Position numbers and translations under genes: made by a program. Below are positions 57,246 to 64,000 of a stretch of 64,000 nucleotides of DNA, in pieces. Under the pieces are notes generated by a model. It did not search any database, was not told the origin of the DNA, and saw nothing but the letters and a program-made list of their open reading frames with translations. This DNA comes from Nocardiopsis coralli (lineage in GTDB: Bacteria > Actinomycetota > Actinomycetes > Streptosporangiales > Streptosporangiaceae). Position 1 is the stretch's first letter. Every line of letters starts with the position of its first letter. The stretch lies in NCBI RefSeq assembly GCF_014892575.1, contig NZ_JADBGI010000010.1:162360-226359 (forward strand), read 5' to 3'.

Positions 57246-59519
57246 TCAGCGTTCCCCCTTCCGGCGGGCGCGCACGAACCGCACCGACGCGGCCTCCACC
57301 TCGCACACGCTCCGGCGCCCGTTCACCCCGCGCCAGGTTCGTCGGCGCAGGGCGCCACGGACGTCGACGACGTCGCCGAGGCGCCAGTCCCGCAGGTGCT
57401 CGTGGACCCCCTGGTCGAAGCTCACGCAGGTGATGGAGTCGGACGCGCGTCCCCGGAACCGGGTCGAGGGGTCCCGGGTGACGCAGATGCGCCAGGTGGC
57501 CAGGTGGTCGCCGCTGGGCAGTTCCCGGAAGCGGGGCTCGGCGGTGACGCGGCCGACGACCCCGACCTCGTTGTGGTGCTCGCCGTCGCGGTCCGCCGCG
57601 ACGGTGGGGCTGCCACCCGGTGCCTCCGCGCGGCGTGCGCCACCTTCCGGCCCCGCAGCAACGAACCCGTTGCCGTGGCCGGACCCGCCCTCCGCCACAC
57701 CTACTGCGTCAGGACCGGGTTTTGTCCCCCGCGCGCCCTTGGTGGCAACACCACCGCTGCCCCTCCTCACCTCGGCGTTCGACGTTTCCGAACGGTCCTC
57801 GAGTGCCACAGGCTCGATCGTGTCGTCAGCAGACTGGCTCCCAACGGGCGCCGAGTCCAGCGCATCTATGGTGTTGGACCGCTCGTCCACGGTCTTCGAC
57901 CCGCAAGGGCCACCCCGGGTTCGCGCACGGTCATCCTCCGCTCCCCGCCGGGCACCGTGGGAACGTGTGTGGCCCGCACGGCTCCCTGACCCTTCCGCCC
58001 GAGCTTCCCCGGTAGCACCGGCGGCTTTCGCCCTCTCAGCGCGAGCAGGCGTCCGGCCACTCAGGCCGGAGGTGTCTGCCGCGGTATGGGCTCCGTCATG
58101 ACCGGGACCCGGCACGGACGAGGGCCCTCGCGCAGGAGCACCGGCTCGCGCGCCCCGCGTGCCCTTGGTGGCAACACCACCGCTGCCCTTCCGCACCTCG
58201 GCGTTCGACGACCGTGAACGGTCGCGACCAGGCTCCGGCGCATGCTCGGCCTGTCGGTCGCGTTTGCTTCCCGCGGAATCTGCGGAGGGCTCTCCGACCT
58301 GCGATTTCACCCGCCCGGTCGAGTCTCCGGCAGACAGGTCCTCCGGCGCGCCGGAACCGGCCTTCGGCCTCTCGGCGCGAGCCCGGGCTCGGCCACCGCC
58401 TGCAGCAGGCGCAGAATCAGGCGTCCGGCCGTGGCGCGCATGCCCGGGACCACGGCCCTGCGGACCCTGGGTCGCCGCCGTCGCACCGCTTCCGCTGCTG
58501 GTCGAAGCCTTCGCACGCGTCGGCTTCCGGCGGTCACCGCTGCCCGAACGACCACCACCGCTGCCGGCACGTGCCTTCTCAGGAACGCGCTCCGACACCG
58601 CCCGCTGCGCGACACCGCTGTCACCTGCACCGGCCGTCGCCCGCTTCGCGCGTGCCGTGGTGCGCGGGTGTCCTCCGCCCGACCTACCTGCCGCCGTACC
58701 CCGCGCAGTTGAGGTGGCGCCGCCGCTGCTCTTCGACGCTTCCGTATGCGACGGTTGGGCACGGTCGCGACCGGAGCCCGGTGCGTTCCCGGCCGGCAGG
58801 CCCCGCCCGGTTTCCTCGGGAACCGCAGCCTCCTCGGGCGCCGTACCCGGGTTGCCAGCAGCCTTCGGTTTGCCGGATGTGTCGCGCATAGAAGACTCAC
58901 CGCTGCGGGCCTTCGGCCCGGCCGGGGACGGACCGCCGGTGTCGGCGTCGGCCGAAGCCTTCGCACGGGTCGGTTTCCCACGATCACCGCTGCCCCGACG
59001 ACCACCACTGTTTCCGGCACGTGCCTTCTCGGGTCCGCGCTCCGACCCCACTTGTTGCGCGGAACCAGCGGCACCAGCTCCGGCCTTGGCCACCTTGGTG
59101 CGAGCCGACGTGCGGCGTCCGCCCCCGCCGGAGGCGCCTGCGGCGGTACGTCCACCGGCAGGGGTCGCGGCTTCGCCCTCCGAGGGCAGCGCGGGAGGCG
59201 GCGGTGTCTGCGCCTTCGGTTTCCGCGGGGTCTTCCGTGTGCCGGATGTGGCGCGCACAGCAGGCCCGGACTCGGCCGCTCCGCGCACCGGAACGGCCGT
59301 ACCGGGGGTGGGCGAATACCGGTCGGGTGAGCCTGTTGCGCGAGCGGGCGATGCGCCGGTGTCGGGGGAAGGCGAGCGCCGGTCGGGGGCAGGGACCGGC
59401 GCCCCGTTCTGGCGAGGGGACGGTGCCCCGGAGCCGGCGGCAGCGCCGTAGGGCGGCAGGGTGGGGTGCAGGAGCGGTACGGGGCCGGAGAACGGACCGA
59501 ACGTCGAACGGTCGGGCAT
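57246..59519 (-). CDS. SSB-domain protein with giant low-complexity N-terminus
   Basis: The ATG at 59519 has GGGAGG upstream and gives 757 residues. About residues 650-757 form an SSB-type OB-fold (EVGVVGRVTAEPRFRELPSG, ATWRICVTRDPS and FRGRASDSITCVSFD). The first roughly 640 residues are disordered, rich in Gly, Ala, Ser, Arg and Lys. They contain repeated blocks such as NAEVRKGSGGVATKGTRG against NAEVRRGSGGVATKGARG, and two PEKARAG-containing blocks. Ordinary SSBs have 150-200 residues with the OB-fold at the front; here it is at the end, and no acidic C-terminal tip is present. Probably a single-stranded DNA binder with a condensing tail. Confidence 0.75.
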   Translation of the reverse strand: MPDRSTFGPFSGPVPLLHPTLPPYGAAAGSGAPSPRQNGAPVPAPDRRSPSPDTGASPARATGSPDRYSPTPGTAVPVRGAAESGPAVRATSGTRKTPRKPKAQTPPPPALPSEGEAATPAGGRTAAGASGGGGRRTSARTKVAKAGAGAAGSAQQVGSERGPEKARAGNSGGRRGSGDRGKPTRAKASADADTGGPSPAGPKARSGESSMRDTSGKPKAAGNPGTAPEEAAVPEETGRGLPAGNAPGSGRDRAQPSHTEASKSSGGATSTARGTAAGRSGGGHPRTTARAKRATAGAGDSGVAQRAVSERVPEKARAGSGGGRSGSGDRRKPTRAKASTSSGSGATAATQGPQGRGPGHARHGRTPDSAPAAGGGRARARAERPKAGSGAPEDLSAGDSTGRVKSQVGEPSADSAGSKRDRQAEHAPEPGRDRSRSSNAEVRKGSGGVATKGTRGARAGAPARGPSSVPGPGHDGAHTAADTSGLSGRTPARAERAKAAGATGEARAEGSGSRAGHTRSHGARRGAEDDRARTRGGPCGSKTVDERSNTIDALDSAPVGSQSADDTIEPVALEDRSETSNAEVRRGSGGVATKGARGTKPGPDAVGVAEGGSGHGNGFVAAGPEGGARRAEAPGGSPTVAADRDGEHHNEVGVVGRVTAEPRFRELPSGDHLATWRICVTRDPSTRFRGRASDSITCVSFDQGVHEHLRDWRLGDVVDVRGALRRRTWRGVNGRRSVCEVEAASVRFVRARRKGER

Positions 59520-59739
59520 GGGACCTCCCAGAGTTGGTGCGCGACGAGGGCGGCACACCGCTGGGTGGGGCCGGGGTGATCCCGGGACGGGAGGCGGGTG
59601 CGCCGATCCCAGATTCACCGGAACCGGGCGTGGAAAAAAGACCCGGATCCGGACCTGTGGACAACCGGGGTGACCCGGCCCACCTCGACCAGGGACCTCT
59701 CCTCTAGAGTCGGAGTCCCGAAGACGCCGTAGAACAGGG

Positions 59740-60753
59740 GTGCCTGCCGTGCACGACGACGTGGACGCGAGCGGACTGCCGACGGGGATCGTCCCGCTCG
59801 GCAACGACATCTACGCCATCGACACGATGCTCGCGGGATATCCCGGTGTCGTGTCGAGCTACCTGATCCGGTCCGAACGGCCGTGCATCGTCGAGGTCGG
59901 CACCGCCGGTTCCGCACGTGTCCTGCGTGACGCCGTCGTACGCCTGGGGCTGGCCCCCGAGGATCTGGCCACCATCGTGGTCACCCACATCCACCTCGAC
60001 CACGCGGGCGGCACCGGCGACATGGCGGCGCACTTCCCGAACGCGGAGATCGTGGTGCACGAGCGCGGCGCCCGCCACCTCGCGGACCCGAGCCGGCTCA
60101 TGGCCAGCGCGAAGATGGTCTGGGGCGAACGCCTGGAGACCCTGTTCGGCGAGATGCGCCCCACCGACGGGCAACGCATCCGTGCGGTCGCCGAGACCGG
60201 GGAGATCGATCTGGGGGCGGGACGCAAGCTCGTCTCCCACTACGCCCCGGGCCACGCCAAGCACCACATGGGCCTGGTCGACACCTTGACCGGCGACCTC
60301 TACGTGGGCGATGCCCTGGGGGTGTACAACCCGCTGACCGGCGACGTCCGCCCGGCCACGCCCCCGCCCGACTTCGACATGGACGCCTGCCTGCGCACCC
60401 TGCGCCTGTTCGGCGACATCGAGCCGCAGCGCCTCATGTTCTCGCACTTCGGGGCGGTGGAAGCTGTGCCGGAGACCATCGACCGCGCCGAGTCCGAGCT
60501 GCGCCTGTGGGTGGAGACCGTGCGGGAGTCCTACGCGGCCGACGACGACCTGGACCACGCCGTCGCGATGGTCAAGGAGAAGGTCGTCTCGCGCTACAGG
60601 CCCCTGCCGCCGGACGCCTCGGAGGAGGCCGCGGCCGTGCTCGACATCCTCGCCGGGCCGGAGGCCAACGTCGGCGGGATCATGCACTGGCTGGACCGTC
60701 TGGAGCAGGAACAGGCCGAGGCGGAGCGGGTCCGCCGCGAACGCGAGGCCTGA
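59740..60753 (+). CDS. Metallo-beta-lactamase-fold hydrolase
   Basis: The protein has about 337 residues from a GTG at 59740; a GTG at 59749 with AGGGG upstream is as likely. The MBL motif VVTHIHLDHAGGTGDM is followed by further metal ligands (YAPGHAKHHMGLVD, YVGDALGVY) and a helical C-terminal 90 residues. A hydrolase of glyoxalase-II/lactonase type is likely; the substrate is unknown. Confidence 0.85.
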   Translation: MPAVHDDVDASGLPTGIVPLGNDIYAIDTMLAGYPGVVSSYLIRSERPCIVEVGTAGSARVLRDAVVRLGLAPEDLATIVVTHIHLDHAGGTGDMAAHFPNAEIVVHERGARHLADPSRLMASAKMVWGERLETLFGEMRPTDGQRIRAVAETGEIDLGAGRKLVSHYAPGHAKHHMGLVDTLTGDLYVGDALGVYNPLTGDVRPATPPPDFDMDACLRTLRLFGDIEPQRLMFSHFGAVEAVPETIDRAESELRLWVETVRESYAADDDLDHAVAMVKEKVVSRYRPLPPDASEEAAAVLDILAGPEANVGGIMHWLDRLEQEQAEAERVRREREA

Positions 60754-60818
60754 CTCTCCCGGGCGGGCCGCGGAAAACCCCGTGCGTCCGGCCCGGGCCC
60801 CGGCCTAGGCTCTCGCCC

Positions 60819-61778
60819 ATGAGCTCCACGGTGCGGGCCATGGGCCCCGACGACATCCCCCGTGTCCTCCCCCTGATCACCACCGCGTTCCCGTGCATGA
60901 TCCTCACCGAGGAGTCCATGCGGTGGCGGGCCGACCATCCCCACCCCGAGTTCGCCAACCGGGAGCTCCTGGCCGTGGACCGGCATGGCGCCCCCGTGGG
61001 GTTCGTGCGCGTTCTGACCCTGCGCACCCCCGACGAGGCAGGGCGGGTCAAGGCCTACATCACACTCCTGAGCGTGCATGAGGACGTGCCCGAGCCGATG
61101 GAGGTCCGCGCCGCGCTGCTGCACGAGGCGGAACGCACGGCCCGCGCGGACGGTGCCACGGCGGTGCGCGTGGAGGTCGCCGACGACGGCGTCCAGGCCG
61201 GGGGTTCCCTCCTGGCCTCGTTCGTGCACGAGCTCGGCTACACCGAGAACGTCGAGGAGCACCGCATACAGGGGCTGGACCTGCGCTCCCTGCCCGAACC
61301 CCCGCCGGTCCCCGCGGGTGTGGAACTGCGCCCCTTCACCGCGTTCACCGACGACCCGCGGCCCCTGTACGAGGTCGACCGCGAAGCCACAGGGGACGAG
61401 CCCGGGGAGCGCCAGGGGGAAACCTTCATGCCGTACGCCGAATGGCTGCACAGCGTGTGGCCCCATCCGCTCGCGGCCCGGGACATCAGCACGGCGGTCC
61501 TGGTCGGTGGCGAGGTCGTGGGGTTCACCGCATACGTGAGCGACCGCCGCACGAGGTTGGAGTCGCAGATGACCGGCACTCTGGCAGCGCACCGCGGCCG
61601 GGGTCTGGCCGGTCTGGCCAAGACCACCGCGCTGCACCGTGCCAGGGAACGCGGGATCCGGTTCGCCTACACGGGCAACCACGACGCGAACGCACCCATG
61701 CTGGCGATCAACTCCAGGCTGGGATACCGGGTCGTGGGTGCGGAGCGCACGTTCGCCCGCCCGGAGGGCCAGGCCTGA
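60819..61778 (+). CDS. Tandem GNAT acetyltransferase
   Basis: The 319-residue protein has two GNAT-like halves: residues about 1-140 with TVRAMGPDDIPRVLPLITTA, and about 150-319 with VVGFTAYVSDRRTRLES, TGTLAAHRGRGLAGLAKTTAL and NDANAPMLAIN-like NHDANAPMLAINSRLGYRV. The acetyl-CoA loop is in the second half (HRGRGLAG). It follows the MBL gene on the same strand after about 65 bases. Confidence 0.82.
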   Translation: MSSTVRAMGPDDIPRVLPLITTAFPCMILTEESMRWRADHPHPEFANRELLAVDRHGAPVGFVRVLTLRTPDEAGRVKAYITLLSVHEDVPEPMEVRAALLHEAERTARADGATAVRVEVADDGVQAGGSLLASFVHELGYTENVEEHRIQGLDLRSLPEPPPVPAGVELRPFTAFTDDPRPLYEVDREATGDEPGERQGETFMPYAEWLHSVWPHPLAARDISTAVLVGGEVVGFTAYVSDRRTRLESQMTGTLAAHRGRGLAGLAKTTALHRARERGIRFAYTGNHDANAPMLAINSRLGYRVVGAERTFARPEGQA

Positions 61779-61793
61779 ACCGGGCCCGGCGGA

Positions 61794-62252
61794 TCAGTCG
61801 GGCGCTCCGGGCAGACCGGCCGCCCGGATCAGGTGGGCGTAGAGCCCGTCGGCCCACGAGAGTTCGTCGTCGCCGGGCAGACGCTCGAAGTCGCGTGCCT
61901 CGACGGTCTCGAACTCGCCGGTGAGCGGGGCCAGGGACTCGACCTGTGCGTATGTGACGACGGTGATGTGGCCGCCCGAGAGCACGTAGTACCCGACGAG
62001 GCGCAGTTCTCCCAGGCTCGCGCCGGCTTCCTCCAGCGCCTCACGCCGGGCGGTCTGCCACGGGCTCTCCCCCGGTTCGCTGTGCCCGCCGGGGAACTCC
62101 CACCCCCGGTGCCGGTGGCGGACCAGCAACGGCCGGTCACCCCGATACGTGAGGCAGACGACGGAGTCGTGCTGTTCGGGCAGCCGGTCCAGGCACACGA
62201 CCGCACCGCCGAGCGGTTCTCCGCCCGGCGGTGGGGTGGGTTCGGTGCTCAG
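61794..62252 (-). CDS. NUDIX hydrolase
   Basis: The NUDIX box is FPGGHSEPGESPWQTARRE followed by ALEEAGASLGE (GX5EX7REUXEEXGU). No ATG or GTG lies in a good place in front of the domain. A CTG at 62252, overlapping the stop of the TPR gene as CTGA with GGGAG upstream, gives 152 residues and fits translational coupling. The 62348 start would overlap that gene by nearly 100 bases and add non-NUDIX sequence. The substrate is probably a nucleoside diphosphate derivative. Confidence 0.8.
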   Translation of the reverse strand: MSTEPTPPPGGEPLGGAVVCLDRLPEQHDSVVCLTYRGDRPLLVRHRHRGWEFPGGHSEPGESPWQTARREALEEAGASLGELRLVGYYVLSGGHITVVTYAQVESLAPLTGEFETVEARDFERLPGDDELSWADGLYAHLIRAAGLPGAPD

Positions 62253-63445
62253 CCGCGCTCCCGCTCGCCGCCCTCGGAGGAACGCTTGCGGTCGTCGCCG
62301 GCGGGGGCCTCGTCCTCCTCGGAGGCGGGGTCCTCGGCGTCGGTCCACATGATGCCGTCCTCGAGGTCGACGTCGACGAGCTCGACGCCCTCGATCTCGG
62401 CGAGGCGCTCGTCCGCGTCGGTCACGCCCTCACGGTCGACGGAGGAGGCACGCGCGAAGTACTCACGGGCCTCGTCCTCCTTGCCGAGCTCGACGAGCAC
62501 GTCGGCGTAGGCGTAGAAGAGGCGTGCGACCCACGGGCGGGCGCGGCGCTCCTTGAGCTCCGGGATCTGGAGCTCGACCAGCGCGGCCTTGGCGTCGCCC
62601 ATGTCTCGTCGGGCACCGGAGGCGACGATGCGCAGTTCGATGCGCTCGGCGGCGTCGAGCTTGCCGGCGGCCGGGTCATCGGCGATCTCCAGCGCACGCT
62701 CGGGACGCCCGAGACCGCGCTCGCAGTCGGCCATGACGGCCAGGAAGCTGTCGCGTCCGCTCATCCGGCGGGCGGCCCGCAGGTCGGCGAGCGCCTCCTG
62801 CCACTTGCCGAGCGTGTAGGCGGCCACGCCGGAGGCCTCGCGCACGCCGGGGACCCGGGAGGCCTTGCGACGGGCGTAGACCGCGTGCTTGTAGGCCCGC
62901 TCGGGGTTCTCGTCGAGCAGGAGCCCGGCGGCAACCACGTGCTTGCCGACGATCTCGGCGAGGGACTTGGGCAGGGAGTTCAGGTCACGCTTGGTCTCCT
63001 GGTCCAACTGGCCGTAGGTGGCCTCGTCGGGCAGCAGTGGTGCGGCGTCCGCAGGGTCGCGGTTCTCGCGGGGCGCGCGGCTCCGGTCATCACGGCGCCG
63101 GTCGTCTCGACGGTCGTCGCGGCGGGAGTCGCGCCCACCCCGACGGTCATCGCGTCCCCGGCGGTCGTCACGGCCGCCACCTCGACGGTCGTCACGGAAC
63201 CCTCCGCGCCGGTCACCGCGGGGCCCGCCCCTGCGGTCGTCACGGTCGCGGCGGCCACCGCGGTCGTCGCGCCGGCCCCCGTTACCGCCTTGTCGGCCAC
63301 CTCTGTGGTCGCGGGATCCCCGGTACCCGGAGCGGGAACGGGGCTCTCCCCCGCGTTCCCGGCCGTCGGGCCCACCCGAGCGGTCTTCACCGCGCTCGTC
63401 GGCTCCGGAGCCCTCGTGGTCTCCCGATCGGCTGTCCTCAGTCAT
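62249..63445 (-). CDS. TPR protein with Arg/Asp/Gly-rich N-terminal tract
   Basis: The 398-residue protein has about 130 N-terminal residues of repeated DDRRGG/RDDR units, an RNA-binding-like RGG/RD region. About 200 residues of helical, TPR-type repeats follow (GKWQEALADLRAARRM and VLVELGKEDEAREYFARAS). The C-terminus is acidic. The ATG at 63445 follows a short inverted repeat upstream. Its closeness to an rRNA operon is only positional. Confidence 0.75.
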   Translation of the reverse strand: MTEDSRSGDHEGSGADERGEDRSGGPDGRERGGEPRSRSGYRGSRDHRGGRQGGNGGRRDDRGGRRDRDDRRGGPRGDRRGGFRDDRRGGGRDDRRGRDDRRGGRDSRRDDRRDDRRRDDRSRAPRENRDPADAAPLLPDEATYGQLDQETKRDLNSLPKSLAEIVGKHVVAAGLLLDENPERAYKHAVYARRKASRVPGVREASGVAAYTLGKWQEALADLRAARRMSGRDSFLAVMADCERGLGRPERALEIADDPAAGKLDAAERIELRIVASGARRDMGDAKAALVELQIPELKERRARPWVARLFYAYADVLVELGKEDEAREYFARASSVDREGVTDADERLAEIEGVELVDVDLEDGIMWTDAEDPASEEDEAPAGDDRKRSSEGGERERG

Positions 63446-63632
63446 CGAATCCGTCCGTCAACACTCAAAAGCGCTGCCACTTCGACCAGTAGCAGCGCGT
63501 CATAGTACTTGGGCTTCCAGCTTACGACATGGTCACCACCGGCACGGACGCAGGCGATGGTCGGATCCGTGTGCTTGTGCACAGCAGGCGGGGACACACG
63601 ACATCATTTCACATGTTCACAAGCCTGGGCAC
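63446..63632. other. Intergenic region between the TPR gene and the rRNA operon
   Basis: A locally A/T-richer stretch with an inverted repeat GCGCTGC...GCAGCGC at about 63470-63497 and a possible -10 box TACTAT on the minus strand near 63503-63508, probably the TPR-gene promoter. No gene is visible. Confidence 0.4.
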
Positions 63633-63675
63633 AAAAAAAGGGGAAGGACCCCGACCAAACAGGACCCTCCCCCTT
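63633..63675 (-). terminator. Rho-independent terminator of the rRNA operon
   Basis: On the minus strand AAGGGGGAGGGTCC pairs with GGTCCTTCCCCTT (13 positions, with G-U pairs), then TTTTTTT. It lies about 10 bases after 5S rRNA. This is one of the few classical U-tract terminators in the window. Confidence 0.8.
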
Positions 63676-63683
63676 CAAAAAAA

Positions 63684-63803
63684 ACCGTGGCAGCAACCTA
63701 CTCTCCCACCCCACCACAGGGCAGTACCATCAGCGCAAGGAGACTTAACGACCGGGTTCGAAATGAGACCGGGTGTGACCCTCCCACCATAACCACCACG
63801 GAA
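63684..63803 (-). rRNA. rrf: 5S ribosomal RNA
   Basis: On the minus strand the segment has CCGTGGTGGTTATGGTGGGA at the 5' end, TTTCGAACCCGGTCGTTAAG in the middle, GATGGTACTGCC and GGGAGAGTAGGTTGCTGCCACGG at the 3' end. The ends pair as the closing helix of 5S. Exact termini are estimated. Confidence 0.9.
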
Positions 63804-63899
63804 ACCAAACACCCACACCCAAACCCCAACAGGGCCCAGACACAGGAAAACCATAGTGACAGTGAACAAGTATGCGCGAGCACCCAATTATCTGCAGCG

Positions 63900-64000
63900 G
63901 ACAAGCCCTCGACCTATTAGTACCGGTCAGCTCCACCCCTCACAAGGCTTCCACACCCGGCCTATCAACCCCATCGTCTATAGGGAGTCTTACCCTCTCA
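63900..64000 (-). rRNA. rrl: 23S ribosomal RNA, 3' end (partial)
   Basis: The minus strand ends with GGTACTAATAGGTCGAGGGC and then TTG, the highly conserved 3' end of 23S rRNA, and continues past the window edge. The mature end is uncertain by about ten bases. A spacer of about 95 bases separates it from 5S. Confidence 0.88.

Noticed and set aside
57738..59050. Repeats in the SSB gene as a mobile or satellite element
   Set aside because: They keep the reading frame and encode protein repeats with the same composition as the surrounding disordered region.

Overview
The window is chromosomal DNA of a high-GC actinobacterium. It carries WhiA, RbpA, SteA/SteB, an uvrC-rapZ-yvcK-whiA block and a gap-pgk-tpiA-secG block. 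GTG starts are frequent, codons end mostly in G or C, and terminators are strong hairpins with little or no T-tract. Gene content fits the Streptosporangiales/Nocardiopsaceae (Nocardiopsis-like), but no genus marker was tested. The right end is the 3' end of an rRNA operon (23S, then 5S, both on the minus strand).

Layout. (1) 1-4.1 kb: an accessory region with a Cas6-like RAMP nuclease, a Cas10-like nucleotide cyclase that runs off the left edge, a divergent unknown gene and shared promoter motifs. No CRISPR array is visible. (2) 4.1-8.2 kb: a monocarboxylate/sodium symporter with its DUF485 partner, a small unknown protein and an ACT-GNAT protein. (3) 8.4-16.3 kb: a complete-looking histidine utilisation operon hutH-hutU-(M20 amidohydrolase)-hutF-hutI, divergent from an IclR regulator. 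It uses the HutF route, and an allantoate-amidohydrolase-like enzyme sits where HutG (N-formylglutamate deformylase) is expected. (4) 16.3-22 kb: small genes, rbpA, secG and the glycolytic genes tpiA, pgk and gap. (5) 22.3-27.8 kb: whiA, DUF488, yvcK, rapZ and uvrC. (6) 28-30.8 kb: MscS channel, Rieske protein and LacI regulator. (7) 31-36.7 kb: a LacI-linked catabolic operon with a TRAP transporter (dctQ-dctM-dctP), 3-dehydroshikimate dehydratase and a QsuD-type shikimate/quinate dehydrogenase, pointing to uptake and breakdown of quinate/shikimate to protocatechuate. (8) 37-42.6 kb: RDD protein, uvrA with an SOS box, and terC behind a probable yybP-ykoY manganese riboswitch. (9) 42.7-53.4 kb: an envelope/division cluster (GT4 glycosyltransferase, MurJ-like flippase, MraY/WecA-like transferase, SteB, SteA) followed by recN, nadK and tlyA. 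(10) 53.6-63.4 kb: SCP2, DUF1015, AAC(3)-like and HAD genes, an SSB with a very long disordered N-terminus, MBL, GNAT, NUDIX and TPR genes. (11) 63.6-64 kb: rrn terminator, 5S and 23S.

The most unusual items are the Cas6/Cas10-like pair with repeated operator-like motifs at the left edge, the roughly 757-residue SSB fusion, the HutG replacement, and the TRAP-linked quinate operon. No tRNA, insertion sequence, integrase or CRISPR array was found.
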